Positions 46,834 to 57,379 are shown, counted from the first letter of the stretch. The stretch is 64,000 nucleotides of DNA from an uncultured Acinetobacter sp. (GCF_947624825.1 NZ_CANQLZ010000001.1:124001-188000); one strand, 5' to 3'. Notes: generated from the letters alone by a model not told the origin. Numbers and translations: made by a program.

Positions 46834-47661
46834 ATGTTAGAGCGGATCATCACCGCATTGGTATTGGTCGCAATTGTATTGTGTAGTATGTTTGCGACAA
46901 CTTCACCTTATCCAATGTTAGTGTTAATGGCGATAGCTGCGGGGGTTGCAGGCTATGAGTGGTATAAACTCATGCCGCAAAAAGCAGAACGTCTGATCAA
47001 TAAGCCATTGGCTTATGGATATGGAATTTTAACAGCAGGCTTATCTGCTTTAGCAATTTATTTTAATGATATCGTTATTTTGCTGTGGTCAGCCTCGATT
47101 ATGTCGTGGTGTTTAAGTCTTTATTGGGTAAAATCTTATCCAAGCTATGACGGTTGGTATAATCCAAGTTTAAAAATTATTGGTTTGATTTTGGTGGCGG
47201 CTGCCATTACCGCGATCTATAGCCTATGGAGCAGCTCACCTTGGTGGTTGATGTATCTGTTTTTATTGGTGTGGGGTGCTGATAGTGGGGCTTACTTTGT
47301 AGGGCGCAAACTGGGTAAGAAAAAACTTGCACCATCGGTCAGTCCTAACAAATCTATTGAAGGATTATATGGTGGTGTCGTCACCGCGATGATCATTGTC
47401 ATTAGTGTAGAGGTTTTGTACTTAGAACTAAGCTTACTAGAACATGCGCTGTTCTTAGGTTTGTCTGTGATGACCGTGTTTAGCTCAGTGTTAGGTGATT
47501 TATTTGAGTCGATGATTAAACGCCGTGCTGGCATTAAAGATTCGGGGCGTATTTTACCTGGGCATGGTGGCGTTTTAGATCGAATTGACTCATTACTGGC
47601 CGCTGCACCGATTTTTGCAGCAGGGCTTTATATTTTAAAACTTACTGGCGTAGATTTATAA
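46834..47661 (+). CDS. cdsA: Phosphatidate cytidylyltransferase CdsA
   Basis: CdsA forms CDP-diacylglycerol for phospholipid synthesis. The 275-residue membrane protein has about seven to eight helices and the C-terminal family signature, here SVLGDLFESMIKRRAGIKDSGRILPGHGGVLDRIDS. The signature is intact. It is set between uppS and dxr with gaps of 3 and 0 bases. Confidence 0.96.
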   Translation: MLERIITALVLVAIVLCSMFATTSPYPMLVLMAIAAGVAGYEWYKLMPQKAERLINKPLAYGYGILTAGLSALAIYFNDIVILLWSASIMSWCLSLYWVKSYPSYDGWYNPSLKIIGLILVAAAITAIYSLWSSSPWWLMYLFLLVWGADSGAYFVGRKLGKKKLAPSVSPNKSIEGLYGGVVTAMIIVISVEVLYLELSLLEHALFLGLSVMTVFSSVLGDLFESMIKRRAGIKDSGRILPGHGGVLDRIDSLLAAAPIFAAGLYILKLTGVDL

Positions 47662-48855
47662 ATGTCACAAACTGTTTGTATTTTAGGTGTTACAGGTTCG
47701 ATTGGTCAAAGTACCTTAAAAATTTTGCAGCAACATCCTGAACAATATTCTGTCTTTGCAGTCACGGCACACAGCCGAATTGATGCTTTGGTGGACATAT
47801 GCAAACAGTATCAGCCAAAAATTGCCGTTGTCCCTCAAGAAAAAGTCGACGAATTGGCTCAAAAACTCAGTGACGCAAAGCTCAATCATATTGAAATATT
47901 AAGCGGTGAAGCAGGGCTGATCAGCGTAGCTGAACATCCATCGGTTGATGTGGTGATGGCTGCCATTGTGGGGGCTGCAGGTTTACTGCCAACCCTTGCT
48001 GCGGTAAAAGCGGGTAAACGTGTGTTACTTGCCAATAAAGAAGCCTTGGTCATGTCAGGCGATCTTATGATGAATGCTGCACGTGAGTATGGTGCATTGT
48101 TGTTGCCGGTAGATTCTGAACACAATGCAATTTTTCAGTGTTTACCGAGTGATTACATCAATGCCAAACGTAATGGACAACCGCAACTTGGGGTTAAACA
48201 AATTTTACTCACCGCATCAGGCGGTCCATTTTTAAATCACAGTCTACAACAACTACAAAATGTAACACCTGCACAAGCCTGCAAGCATCCAAATTGGTCA
48301 ATGGGGCAAAAAATCTCTGTTGATTCAGCCACTTTAATGAATAAAGGTTTGGAATTGATTGAAGCGTGTCATTTATTTGCAGTTTCAGAAGATTATATTA
48401 CCGTTGTGGTACATCCTGAGAGTATTATTCATTCGATGGTGCAATATGTAGATGGTTCAACCTTAGCACAAATGGGTAATCCCGATATGTGTACGCCCAT
48501 TGCGCATGCCTTAGCATGGCCTGAGCGTCTGACCACGCATGTGCCACCTTTAGATTTATTTCTTCATCAACAGCTTAATTTTCAAGCGCCCGATGTAACG
48601 CGTTTTCCTGCTTTAAAACTTGCACGTTGTGCAATGCAAGCTGGTGGTACAGCACCTACTTTGCTCAATGCAGCAAATGAGATTGCAGTGGCGGCATTTT
48701 TACAACAACAGATTGGATTTACACAAATTCCACAGGTGGTTGAGCATACCTTAAACCAAATTGCTTATGCCCAAGCAGATACCCTTGAGGCAATTTTGGC
48801 TGCCGACCTACACGCGCGTCGTGTTGCCCTTGATTATATTGAAACAGGAAGCTAA
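47662..48855 (+). CDS. dxr: 1-deoxy-D-xylulose 5-phosphate reductoisomerase Dxr (IspC)
   Basis: Dxr catalyses the committed step of the MEP isoprenoid pathway, making MEP from DXP with NADPH. The 397 residues open LGVTGSIGQSTLKIL (NADPH-binding), with LANKEALVMSGD and LPVDSEHNAIFQ in the active site. The flexible loop GGPF and SVDSATLMNKGLEL are also present. It shares the operon with uppS, the next user of isoprenoid precursors. Confidence 0.97.
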   Translation: MSQTVCILGVTGSIGQSTLKILQQHPEQYSVFAVTAHSRIDALVDICKQYQPKIAVVPQEKVDELAQKLSDAKLNHIEILSGEAGLISVAEHPSVDVVMAAIVGAAGLLPTLAAVKAGKRVLLANKEALVMSGDLMMNAAREYGALLLPVDSEHNAIFQCLPSDYINAKRNGQPQLGVKQILLTASGGPFLNHSLQQLQNVTPAQACKHPNWSMGQKISVDSATLMNKGLELIEACHLFAVSEDYITVVVHPESIIHSMVQYVDGSTLAQMGNPDMCTPIAHALAWPERLTTHVPPLDLFLHQQLNFQAPDVTRFPALKLARCAMQAGGTAPTLLNAANEIAVAAFLQQQIGFTQIPQVVEHTLNQIAYAQADTLEAILAADLHARRVALDYIETGS

Positions 48856-48858
48856 AAC

Positions 48859-50211
48859 ATGAGTGCCTTATTTATGATTATGGCGGCAATTTTATTGCTT
48901 GGGCCATTAATTGCGATTCATGAATTTGGACACTATTTTGTGGCACGAAAACTCGGTGTCAAAGTTTTAGTTTATTCAATTGGTTTTGGTCCAACTTTAC
49001 TCAAATGGACTTCAAAAAAATCAGGCATTCAGTATCAATTGTCGGCTTTGCCGCTGGGTGGCTATGTCAAAATGCTCGATGAGCGTGAAGGCAATGTGAC
49101 AGATGAAGATTTGCCTAAAGCCTTTAATCGTCAACATCCTTGGAAAAGAATTGCAATTGTGGCAGCAGGTCCATTGGTCAATTTGGTTTTTGCGGTATTG
49201 TTGTTTTGGATTTTATTTTTACCAGAACAAACCCAACTTAACACCCGAGTAGGTAAGGTTTTAGACCACACACCTGCTGCAAATGTATTGCAAGTGGGAG
49301 ATAAAATTCAAGCGGTAGATGGCACCGAAACGCCAAATTGGGAAAAACTGAGCTTTGCTTTAGTAGATCGTGCGGGCGAAACTGGACATATTACTTTAAA
49401 TGTTGATCGAGCAGGGCAAGCACAAAATGTTCAATTGCCGATTGAGAATTTTTTAAAAGATCAAAGCCAATCACCGCTTGATGAACTTGGCTTTTTACCC
49501 TATAGACCTGCAATTCCTGCTGTCGTGTCTAAGTTGACCGAAGATGGTGCAGCCATTCGTCAAGGTATGCAAGTGGGTGATCAAATCATTGCTATTGATG
49601 GTAACAAGATGGCTGATTGGTACGCAGTGGTTGAAAAAGTACAAGCTTCCCCTGAAAAGCTATTAAAAATTGAGGTGTTACGAGATAATAAAACGGTAAT
49701 GCTTGAGGTGATGCCTCAAGGCAAACGAGATAATATGGGGCATGTCACCGGAATGCTTGGTGTTCAAAGCGATCCGGGTAAAATTAATATCCCAAATGAA
49801 TATAAGCAAACCATCCAATATGGTCCAATCGAAGCACTTGGAATGGCCACAGATAAAACTGTGCATATCTCCAGTATGATCTTAAACTCTATGGTGAAAA
49901 TGGTTAAAGGACTGATTGGTTTAGATAATTTATCAGGTCCAATTACCATTGCCAAAGTCGCAGGTCAAAGTGCTGAAATGGGATGGCAGACCTTTATTGG
50001 CTTTATGGCATTAATGAGTGTGAGTTTGGGTATTTTAAATTTATTACCGATTCCTATGCTTGATGGTGGACATTTAGTTTATTATTTTATTGAACTGCTT
50101 CGGGGTAAACCTGTTTCGGAACAAATACAATTAGTTGGCTTAAAAATTGGTATGGTACTGCTCGGAAGTATGATGCTTCTGGCATTATTTAACGACTTTA
50201 TGCGTTTATAA
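48859..50211 (+). CDS. rseP: Site-2 protease RseP
   Basis: RseP is an intramembrane zinc protease that releases sigma-E from RseA and clears signal peptides. The 450 residues hold the active site HEFGH (H21-H25) in the first helix, two PDZ domains (~115-215 and ~220-310) and the second metal motif LDGGH (~401-405). The order dxr-rseP-bamA is conserved. Confidence 0.95.
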   Translation: MSALFMIMAAILLLGPLIAIHEFGHYFVARKLGVKVLVYSIGFGPTLLKWTSKKSGIQYQLSALPLGGYVKMLDEREGNVTDEDLPKAFNRQHPWKRIAIVAAGPLVNLVFAVLLFWILFLPEQTQLNTRVGKVLDHTPAANVLQVGDKIQAVDGTETPNWEKLSFALVDRAGETGHITLNVDRAGQAQNVQLPIENFLKDQSQSPLDELGFLPYRPAIPAVVSKLTEDGAAIRQGMQVGDQIIAIDGNKMADWYAVVEKVQASPEKLLKIEVLRDNKTVMLEVMPQGKRDNMGHVTGMLGVQSDPGKINIPNEYKQTIQYGPIEALGMATDKTVHISSMILNSMVKMVKGLIGLDNLSGPITIAKVAGQSAEMGWQTFIGFMALMSVSLGILNLLPIPMLDGGHLVYYFIELLRGKPVSEQIQLVGLKIGMVLLGSMMLLALFNDFMRL

Positions 50212-50249
50212 AAACGTAATGGAATAAACTAACAGCGGAAAAGACTGGC

Positions 50250-52631
50250 ATGCAGCACAGAGATTTATTTATGCCTATGGCACTGATTAGTGCAATGGCA
50301 GCAGTACCACAAGTATATGCAGCACAAGAGTTTGTCGTACGTGACATTAAAGTCGATGGTCTGGTACGTTTAACCCCCGCGCAAGTTTATAGCGCACTGC
50401 CAATTCAAGTGGGACAGCGTGTTGACGATGCTGCAATTGCAGAAGCAATTCGTGTTTTATACGCCACAGAAAATTTTGATGATATTAAAACAGCACATTT
50501 AGATGATGTGCTTGGCTTTCAAGTGGTTGAACGTCCTTTAATTTCAAGCGTTGAACTCAAAGGCAATAAGCTCATTCCAAAAGAAGCCTTAACCGAAGGT
50601 TTATCTAAAATGGGCTTGGCTGAAGGTCAGGTCTTAAAAAAATCACTGTTACAAACAGTAGAAGCCGAACTTGAACAGCAATATATGCAGCAAGGTCGTT
50701 ATGATGCTGATGTAAAAGTAATCACCACAGCACAAGCCAATAATCGTGTGGCGGTAACTTTAGAGTTTATTGAAGGTAAAGCGGCTAAAGTTATTGATAT
50801 CAATTTAATTGGCAATAGCGTATTTAATGATGATGAAATCAAGCGTGTTTTTGCAGTCAAAGAAAGTGGCTGGAATTCGATTTTATCCAAGAATGATCGC
50901 TATGCACGTGAGAAAATGGCAGCAAGTTTAGAAGCATTGCGTGCCTTATATCTCAACAAAGGTTACATTAATTTTGATATTACCCATTCAAACTTAAACT
51001 TAAGTGAAGACAAGAAAAATGTCTTTATTGAAGTGGCTGTGACTGAAGGCGAGAAGTTTCAATTTGGTGAAACCAAATTCTTAGGTGATGCACTATATAG
51101 TACCGAAGAGCTTAAAGCTTTACAGTTGTATAAAGAGGGTCAGACGTACTCGCAAGAGAAAGTCAATTCTGTCAAGCAATTGCTACAGCGCAAGTACAGC
51201 AACGCAGGTTACTACTTTGCCGAAGTCAATGTGGTTCCACAAATTGACAATGAAAATAAAACAGTTGGCTTAAATTATTACGTTAATCCAGGTCAGCAAG
51301 TCACTGTCCGTCGTATTAACTTTAGCGGTAACATTAAAACTGGTGATGAAGTTTTACGCCGTGAAATGCGTCAGATGGAAGGGGCCCTTGCCAGTAGTGA
51401 GAAAATTGATTTATCTAAAGTTCGCTTAGAGCGCACCGGTTTCTTTAAAACTGTAGATATGAAATTGGCACGCGTGCCCAATGTTCCAGATCAAGTTGAT
51501 ATTAACGTTAATGTTGAAGAACAGCATTCAGGCACCAGTACTTTAGCGGTAGGTTTCTCGCAAACCGGTGGTGTGACTTTCCAAGCAGGTTTAAGTCAAA
51601 CCAACTTCTTAGGTACAGGTAACAGTGTCGCGATTGATTTATCACGCTCTGAAACACAAGACTATTACAACTTAAGCGTAACTGACCCATACTTCACCAT
51701 TGATGGTGTGCGTCGCGGTTACAACATGTATTACCGTAAAACCAAGCTTGATGATGATTATAACGTCAATAACTATGTTACAGACAGTATTGGTGGTGGC
51801 TTAACTTTAGGTTATCCAATTGATGAAAATCAAAGTATTAGTTTTGGTCTAAATCTTGATCAAACCGATATTGCTACAGGTCCCTATGCTTCGACCTATA
51901 TTTATGATTATTTAGAAGATCAAGGTACAGACAGTTTCTTGACTTACAATCTTAACTTAGGTTGGTCATATAACACCCTGAACCGTCCGATGTTCCCAAC
52001 CCAAGGTACTTTGCATCGTGTAAATGCAGAAGTGGCTTTACCCGGCGGTGATGCTGAATACCAAAAAATTACCTATGAAGCACAAACCTTCTTGCCTTTA
52101 GGCCGAGATTTTGTGTTACGTGGTTATGGTAAGTTAGGCTATGGTAATGATCTGCCATTTTATAAGAACTTCTTTGCCGGCGGTTATGGTTCGGTACGTG
52201 GTTATGAAAATAGCACATTAGGTCCAAAATACATCACTGAATTTGACTCAAACCAACAAGCTGGTGGTGAGCCAAATGCAAACCCATACTATGAAGAAGT
52301 GGGTGGTAATGCTTTAGTTCAGTTTGGTACAGAATTAGTGGTTCCATTGCCATTTAAAGGGGATTGGACCAGTCAAATGCGTCCTGTCGTGTTTGCAGAA
52401 GGTGCGCAAGTCTTTGACACCTCTTGTAATGTACCCAATGATCCACGTGATCAGAAACTCTGTTCAGACAATTATGAGTTTGACTTAGAAAATATGCGCT
52501 ATTCGGTCGGTGTTGGCTTTACTTGGATTACCATGATTGGTCCATTATCGCTGAGCTATGCCTTCCCATTAAATGAAAAAGATGGCGACGAAACCAAGAA
52601 TATTCAATTTGAGATCGGTCGTACCTTCTAA
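50250..52631 (+). CDS. bamA: Outer membrane protein assembly factor BamA
   Basis: BamA is the core of the BAM complex that inserts beta-barrels in the outer membrane. The 793 residues have a signal peptide (cut near VYA|AQE), five POTRA domains (~25-420) and a 16-strand barrel. The barrel includes the loop-6 motif VRGYE (GSVRGYENSTLGP) and ends in phenylalanine (FEIGRTF). Start uncertain by a few codons. GGAAAAG lies just upstream. Confidence 0.95.
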   Translation: MQHRDLFMPMALISAMAAVPQVYAAQEFVVRDIKVDGLVRLTPAQVYSALPIQVGQRVDDAAIAEAIRVLYATENFDDIKTAHLDDVLGFQVVERPLISSVELKGNKLIPKEALTEGLSKMGLAEGQVLKKSLLQTVEAELEQQYMQQGRYDADVKVITTAQANNRVAVTLEFIEGKAAKVIDINLIGNSVFNDDEIKRVFAVKESGWNSILSKNDRYAREKMAASLEALRALYLNKGYINFDITHSNLNLSEDKKNVFIEVAVTEGEKFQFGETKFLGDALYSTEELKALQLYKEGQTYSQEKVNSVKQLLQRKYSNAGYYFAEVNVVPQIDNENKTVGLNYYVNPGQQVTVRRINFSGNIKTGDEVLRREMRQMEGALASSEKIDLSKVRLERTGFFKTVDMKLARVPNVPDQVDINVNVEEQHSGTSTLAVGFSQTGGVTFQAGLSQTNFLGTGNSVAIDLSRSETQDYYNLSVTDPYFTIDGVRRGYNMYYRKTKLDDDYNVNNYVTDSIGGGLTLGYPIDENQSISFGLNLDQTDIATGPYASTYIYDYLEDQGTDSFLTYNLNLGWSYNTLNRPMFPTQGTLHRVNAEVALPGGDAEYQKITYEAQTFLPLGRDFVLRGYGKLGYGNDLPFYKNFFAGGYGSVRGYENSTLGPKYITEFDSNQQAGGEPNANPYYEEVGGNALVQFGTELVVPLPFKGDWTSQMRPVVFAEGAQVFDTSCNVPNDPRDQKLCSDNYEFDLENMRYSVGVGFTWITMIGPLSLSYAFPLNEKDGDETKNIQFEIGRTF

Positions 52632-52658
52632 GGACGACCTCAAATTTAGGACATGACA

Positions 52659-53144
52659 ATGAAAAAATTATTTATCGCGGCTTTAGCGACTTTAAGTGTA
52701 AATATCGCTCATGCAGATGACTATGCTGTGGTTGATTTAGAGCGTGTGGTACAAAGTAGTATTTATCTTAAACAACAAAATACCAGTCTACAAAACACCA
52801 TCAAGCCGCAAACCATGCAAATTGAGCAATTGCAAAAAGACTTAAATACAATTCAAGAAAAGGGTCAAGCTGCAAAAACTGCAGCAGAGCGTGAAAAGCT
52901 CGCCAAGGATTTTGAAACCAAAGCTGAACAGTTGGCAAAACTGCAACAGCAAGTGCAAAATATTGTTCAAAACAGCATGCAAAACGTTAATAAAACCTTC
53001 GATGCACGTTTAAAAGCAACTGCTGAACAATTGCGTTTAGAAAATAAACTAGATGTTGTATTAAATAAAAATGCTGTACTTGCTTATGAGGTAAAAGCTG
53101 ATTTAACTGATAAAATGATTCAAAAGGTTAATGCAATTAAATAA
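52659..53144 (+). CDS. skp: Periplasmic chaperone Skp (OmpH)
   Basis: Skp holds unfolded outer-membrane proteins in a jellyfish-shaped trimer. The 161-residue protein has a signal peptide (MKKLFIAALATLSVNIAHA|DD), the start AVVDLERVVQSS, and long helical arms rich in Gln, Lys and Ala (~50-120). The ATG at 52659 has the better spacing from AGG. It lies between bamA and lpxD as usual. Confidence 0.93.
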   Translation: MKKLFIAALATLSVNIAHADDYAVVDLERVVQSSIYLKQQNTSLQNTIKPQTMQIEQLQKDLNTIQEKGQAAKTAAEREKLAKDFETKAEQLAKLQQQVQNIVQNSMQNVNKTFDARLKATAEQLRLENKLDVVLNKNAVLAYEVKADLTDKMIQKVNAIK

Positions 53145-53147
53145 TAT

Positions 53148-54218
53148 ATGAATCATTCAGTCTTTACCTTACAAGATTTAGCTCACCGTGTACACGGTGA
53201 GTGGGTCGGGCAAGCCGATCTGACTTTAGTGGGTTTGGCAAGCCTCGATCAAGCACAAGCTCAGCACCTTGGTTTTGTAAATGGTGATAAATATTTATCA
53301 CAAGCCAAAACTTCTCAAGCGGGTGCTTTAATTGTGACCCAAGCTTTACGTGAGCAATTGCCAAGTGAAGGTAACTATATTGTAGTGGCGAATCCCTACT
53401 TGGCTTTTGCGATTTTAACGCATGTGTTTGAGCGTAAACATAGCAAACGTGGCATTGAAAGCACTGCGAAAATTGACCCCTCAGCCATCATTTCAGATAC
53501 CGCCTACATTGGTCACTATGTGGTCATTGGTGAAAATTGCGTGGTTGGTGACAACACCATTATTCAATCACATGTCAAAATTGACGATTTTGTTGAAATT
53601 GGCAAAGACGGCTTTATTGACGCGCATGTCACCATTACCGGTGAAAGTCATTTAGGTGATCGGGTGCGTATTCATGCCAATACTGTGATTGGTAGTGAGG
53701 GATTTGGTTTTGCGCCATATCAAGGCAAATGGCATCGTATTGCGCAATTGGGTTCAGTGCGTATTGGGAATGACGTGCGTATTGGTTCAAATACCAGTGT
53801 GGATCGTGGTGCACTTGATCATACTGTGATTGAAGATGGTGTGATTATTGATAACCTTGTGCAAATCGCACACAATGTGAAAATTGGTGCAGGCACCGCC
53901 ATTGCTGCCAAAAGTGCTATTGCAGGCAGTACGACAATTGGCAAAAACTGTGTGTTGGCTGGCGCTGTAGGTGTTGTGGGGCATATAAATATTGCTGACA
54001 ACGTGACTTTAACAGCAATGTCAATGGTCACAAATAATATTTCTGAACCGGGCAGTTATTCTTCAGGTACAGGAATTTTACCGAATCAACAATGGAAACG
54101 TACAGTTGTTCGCCTAAGACAATTAGCAGATGTGCCATTGACCCAAGTCATGAAAAAACTTGATCATATGCAGACTCAGATTGAGTCCCTTGAATCAACT
54201 TTAAAATTGCGTAAATAA
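53148..54218 (+). CDS. lpxD: UDP-3-O-acyl-glucosamine N-acyltransferase LpxD
   Basis: LpxD adds the N-linked hydroxyacyl chain, the third step of lipid A synthesis. The 356 residues have an N-terminal uridine-binding domain and a left-handed beta helix of hexapeptide repeats (~110-310), with the active His in the [14 protein letters not shown] region. It overlaps with fabZ and lpxA in a translationally packed block. Confidence 0.96.
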   Translation: MNHSVFTLQDLAHRVHGEWVGQADLTLVGLASLDQAQAQHLGFVNGDKYLSQAKTSQAGALIVTQALREQLPSEGNYIVVANPYLAFAILTHVFERKHSKRGIESTAKIDPSAIISDTAYIGHYVVIGENCVVGDNTIIQSHVKIDDFVEIGKDGFIDAHVTITGESHLGDRVRIHANTVIGSEGFGFAPYQGKWHRIAQLGSVRIGNDVRIGSNTSVDRGALDHTVIEDGVIIDNLVQIAHNVKIGAGTAIAAKSAIAGSTTIGKNCVLAGAVGVVGHINIADNVTLTAMSMVTNNISEPGSYSSGTGILPNQQWKRTVVRLRQLADVPLTQVMKKLDHMQTQIESLESTLKLRK

Positions 54219-54220
54219 AT

Positions 54221-54715
54221 ATGAATATGATGACAGAGTCAAATGCTCCAGCATTCTCGAAAGTTGAATTGCCAATGACGATTCAAACCATTCGTGAATA
54301 CTTACCACATCGTTACCCATTCTTATTGGTTGATCGTGTGGTTGAAGTGACAGACAATAGTATCGTCGGTTATAAAAATGTATCAATTAACGAAGAGTTC
54401 TTACAAGGCCATTTTCCTGAATATCCAATTATGCCGGGTGTCTTGATTGTTGAGGCATTGGCGCAAGTTTCAGGTATTCTTGGTTTTATTATGAACGATC
54501 AGAAGCCAACTGCAGGTTCTTTGTTCTTATTTGCAGGGGCCGAACGCGTTCGTTTCAAAAAACAAGTCGTAGCTGGTGACCAACTTGTATTAAAATCAGA
54601 GTTGGTGATGCAAAAGCGTGGCATTTACAAGTACAATTGTACGGCCATGGTTGATGGCGTCGTTGCAACCACAGCGGAAATTATGATTTCGCATCAAAGA
54701 ACAGAGCAGGCATGA
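54221..54715 (+). CDS. fabZ: 3-hydroxyacyl-[ACP] dehydratase FabZ
   Basis: FabZ dehydrates 3-hydroxyacyl-ACP in fatty acid elongation and competes with LpxA/LpxD for the same substrate. The 164-residue hot-dog fold enzyme has the catalytic HRYPFLLVDRV (His) and the Glu in FPEYPIMPGVLIVEALAQ. The start is ambiguous among several closely spaced ATGs (54221, 54227 and 54230). It ends with an ATGA overlap to lpxA. Confidence 0.96.
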   Translation: MNMMTESNAPAFSKVELPMTIQTIREYLPHRYPFLLVDRVVEVTDNSIVGYKNVSINEEFLQGHFPEYPIMPGVLIVEALAQVSGILGFIMNDQKPTAGSLFLFAGAERVRFKKQVVAGDQLVLKSELVMQKRGIYKYNCTAMVDGVVATTAEIMISHQRTEQA

Positions 54716-55500
54716 GTAATCCCGATTTAATCCATCCAACCGCTATTATTGATGCATCGGCTGTTATTGCAGCTGATGTGCAGATCGGTCCTTACTGTAT
54801 TATTGGTCCGCAGGTCAGCATTGGTGCCGGCACCAAATTACACTCCCACGTTGTAGTGGGCGGATACACACGCATTGGCGAACATAATGAAATCTTTCAG
54901 TTCGCAAGCGTGGGCGAAGTTTGTCAAGATTTGAAATATAATGGCGAAGAAACTTGGTTGGAAATCGGGGATCATAATACCATTCGTGAACATTGCAGTT
55001 TGCATCGTGGTACGGTACAAGACCAAAGCTTAACGAAGATTGGCAGTCATAACTTACTCATGGTCAACACCCATATTGCACATGACTGTGTGGTCGGTAG
55101 TCATAACATTATGGCCAATAATGTGGGCGTGGCAGGTCACGTACATGTGGGTGATTATGTGATCTTGGGGGGTAACTCAGGGATTCATCAATTCTGTAAG
55201 ATTGGTTCTTATAGTATGGTGGGGGCTGCGTCTTTAATTGTTAAAGATGTCCCGGCTTATGTGATGGCTTCAGGTAATCCTGCACATGCATTTGCGATGA
55301 ATTTTGAGGGAATGCGTCGTAAGGGCTGGTCAAAAGATGTCATTCAAGCCTTACGTGAAGCGTTTAAATTGGTATACAAAGCTGGTCTTACCAAAGAGCA
55401 AGCCTTGGAAAAAATCCGAGCGGATTTATTACCTCAGTATGCTGAATTGAGTCTGTTTGTTGATTCCATTGAACAGTCTGAGCGTGGTATTGTGCGCTAA
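54712..55500 (+). CDS. lpxA: UDP-N-acetylglucosamine acyltransferase LpxA
   Basis: LpxA starts lipid A synthesis by adding a hydroxyacyl chain to UDP-GlcNAc. The 262 residues form a left-handed beta helix of hexapeptide repeats, with the catalytic-His neighbourhood LMVNTHIAHDCVVG and C-terminal helices. In E. coli lpxB follows; here a terminator ends the operon, so lpxB must be elsewhere. Confidence 0.96.
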   Translation: MSNPDLIHPTAIIDASAVIAADVQIGPYCIIGPQVSIGAGTKLHSHVVVGGYTRIGEHNEIFQFASVGEVCQDLKYNGEETWLEIGDHNTIREHCSLHRGTVQDQSLTKIGSHNLLMVNTHIAHDCVVGSHNIMANNVGVAGHVHVGDYVILGGNSGIHQFCKIGSYSMVGAASLIVKDVPAYVMASGNPAHAFAMNFEGMRRKGWSKDVIQALREAFKLVYKAGLTKEQALEKIRADLLPQYAELSLFVDSIEQSERGIVR

Positions 55501-55514
55501 AGATACTTAAAACA

Positions 55515-55541
55515 AAAAAGACACCTGAGGGTGTCTTTTTT
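55515..55541. terminator. Bidirectional terminator between lpxA and the YbgF-like gene
   Basis: AAAAAGACACC / GGTGTCTTTTT stem with a TGAG loop. It has T runs in both directions and lies 14 bases after the lpxA stop. It serves both convergent genes. Confidence 0.92.
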
Positions 55542-56373
55542 ATTTTAAAAAACCTGTTTCTTCCGAATTTGGATAGTTCTTTTGAAGCATATTGGCGTAT
55601 TGATTGGCCAATGGCATATTTTGATCTACATTTTTTGCCATGCTATACAGACGATACACTGCAGTTGCGGCTTTAGCTGATTGTGGAAAGCGATTGACCA
55701 CCTCAGCATAATTGGCTTGAGCGCGTTTATAGTTCACAGGCTCAATCGCTAAATAAAACTCACCCATCCAAAAATAAGCATTACTGACATAGATACTATT
55801 GGGGTGATTTTTAATAAAATTACGCATGGGGTCCATGGCTTTTTTGGCACCACCTTGTTTATAGGCTTCTAAAGCAATGGTGTATGCTGCACGATCAAGC
55901 TCATTATCATAATTATTTTGGGTAATCAGAGGTGCCGGAGTGAGTGGTTCAGGTGCTATAGGGGTGATAAGGCTGGGTGGTGTATCCTGTTGGTTATCCT
56001 CCGTATTGTCCGGTGTAGCCTCTTGTGGTAGGTCTTGGTTTTCATTGGTATCTAATTTTTCTTGTAACAGTTCTAAACGTTGATCAAGATCTGTGTAGCG
56101 GTTATTGAGTTCATGATTGAGCTTGTCATTGGCATTTTCTAGTTCTTCGATCTTGCCACGTAGCGTACGTAATTCAGTTTCAAGTTGCTGGTTTTTTTGA
56201 ATCAGTTGCCAATTCATATTGGTTGTAACTGTTTCTACACCTGTATGGGTGGCACGTGGCGTCATCATCTGAGGATTTTGTTGGCTCAGACCATGTGATT
56301 CAATTGGAATATTGGCAAAACTTGCACCACTCATGAGTAGAGCAGTGGTGAATAAGAAATGCTTATAGAGCAT
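55540..56373 (-). CDS. CpoB/YbgF-like periplasmic protein
   Basis: The 277-residue secreted protein has a signal peptide (ends SFA|N, ~20). A coiled coil follows (~50-100, LRGKIEELENANDKLNHELNN), then a Thr/Pro-rich linker and a C-terminal TPR domain with the YbgF core (AYTIALEAYKQGGAKKAM, YVSNAYFWMGEFYLA, FPQSAKAATAVYRLYSMA). In E. coli CpoB links Tol energy to PBP1B. It is not next to tol-pal here, so the name is by domain order only. Confidence 0.8.
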   Translation of the reverse strand: MLYKHFLFTTALLMSGASFANIPIESHGLSQQNPQMMTPRATHTGVETVTTNMNWQLIQKNQQLETELRTLRGKIEELENANDKLNHELNNRYTDLDQRLELLQEKLDTNENQDLPQEATPDNTEDNQQDTPPSLITPIAPEPLTPAPLITQNNYDNELDRAAYTIALEAYKQGGAKKAMDPMRNFIKNHPNSIYVSNAYFWMGEFYLAIEPVNYKRAQANYAEVVNRFPQSAKAATAVYRLYSMAKNVDQNMPLANQYANMLQKNYPNSEETGFLK

Positions 56374-56566
56374 GACGTTGTATATCCATATGAGATTAAA
56401 AAGAGCTTAGCCCATTAAAAACACATGATGTGAGAAAAGCAAGTGCATGCTGTGTGGATTGTGAAGTATTGTGTAGAAAAATGTTGGTGTATAAAGCCTA
56501 TAAAACCTAAATTGTTTCTAATTTAATCAATTAGATAGCTTTTTTAGTTTTTTGGCATGTGAGGGC

Positions 56567-56594
56567 TTGCATGTGGTCTAAAAATCTTTATAAT
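56567..56594 (+). promoter_or_regulatory. Sigma-70 promoter of the 4.5S RNA gene
   Basis: TTGCAT (56567-56572) and a perfect TATAAT (56589-56594) with a 16-base spacer lie just before the RNA. Confidence 0.7.
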
Positions 56595-56601
56595 CGGTCT
56601 T

Positions 56602-56720
<119 letters not shown>

Positions 56721-56751
56721 TATTCTTATAATAATTAAATTTATCAATACT

Positions 56752-57339
56752 TTACTCGTTATCCTCACGCCGACTAATTGCCTTAAAGATTGTATCTAAA
56801 TCAAAACCTCTATATTGTAAAAATCGAATTTGTTTGGCTTTAAGCTTTGGATCTTTAGTGACTTCTACCCCATATTTTTTAACTTTTAATTGGTAGGCTT
56901 GTTCTGCCCAATCAATCTCTTGCATTTCCTCTACAATTAAATCACTGTCGATTTTCTTATTTTTTAAAGCCAGTTTAATTCGTGCAGGACCTTTGCCTTT
57001 ACGCTTTTGACTGGATAACACAGTTTCTGCGACCCGTTGATCACTTTGATAATGTTGCGTGGCAAGCTCTTCGACCAACTCAATGACTTCATCACGACTT
57101 TCGGCATATAGAGCTAATTTTTCAATCAGTTCTGCTTTGGAATATTCTTTACGGGTTAATACGGCAAAAGCATAAGAGCGTAAACGTGAGCCTTTGAGTA
57201 AACTGCGTTCGGCCTTGGGTTTTTGAGTATCAGAGAAGCTTAAGGCGTCATAGCCTGAAGCAGTTGCTGCTTCTGTGTCGCCATAGGCCTGTTTTAAGGC
57301 ATCATAGTCAATAATGTTATTGAATTTAGCATCGCTCAT
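56752..57339 (-). CDS. recX: Regulatory protein RecX
   Basis: RecX binds inside the RecA filament and blocks its activity. The 195 residues contain the helical repeats of the family (LRSYAFAVLTRKEYSKAELIEKL, then RIKLALKNKKIDSDLI). There is a ~45-residue N-terminal extension not found in E. coli RecX. Expression is reached by read-through of a terminator behind recA, as in E. coli. Confidence 0.9.
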   Translation of the reverse strand: MSDAKFNNIIDYDALKQAYGDTEAATASGYDALSFSDTQKPKAERSLLKGSRLRSYAFAVLTRKEYSKAELIEKLALYAESRDEVIELVEELATQHYQSDQRVAETVLSSQKRKGKGPARIKLALKNKKIDSDLIVEEMQEIDWAEQAYQLKVKKYGVEVTKDPKLKAKQIRFLQYRGFDLDTIFKAISRREDNE

Positions 57340-57358
57340 TTGAGATCCTCAGCATAAC

Positions 57359-57379
57359 AAAAACGCCCCGAAGGGCGTC
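57359..57379 (-). terminator. Terminator/attenuator between recA and recX
   Basis: On the minus strand: ACGCCC, TTCG tetraloop, GGGCGT, then T tract. It stands between the recA stop and the recX ribosome site GAGGA, so it would lower recX against recA. Confidence 0.9.
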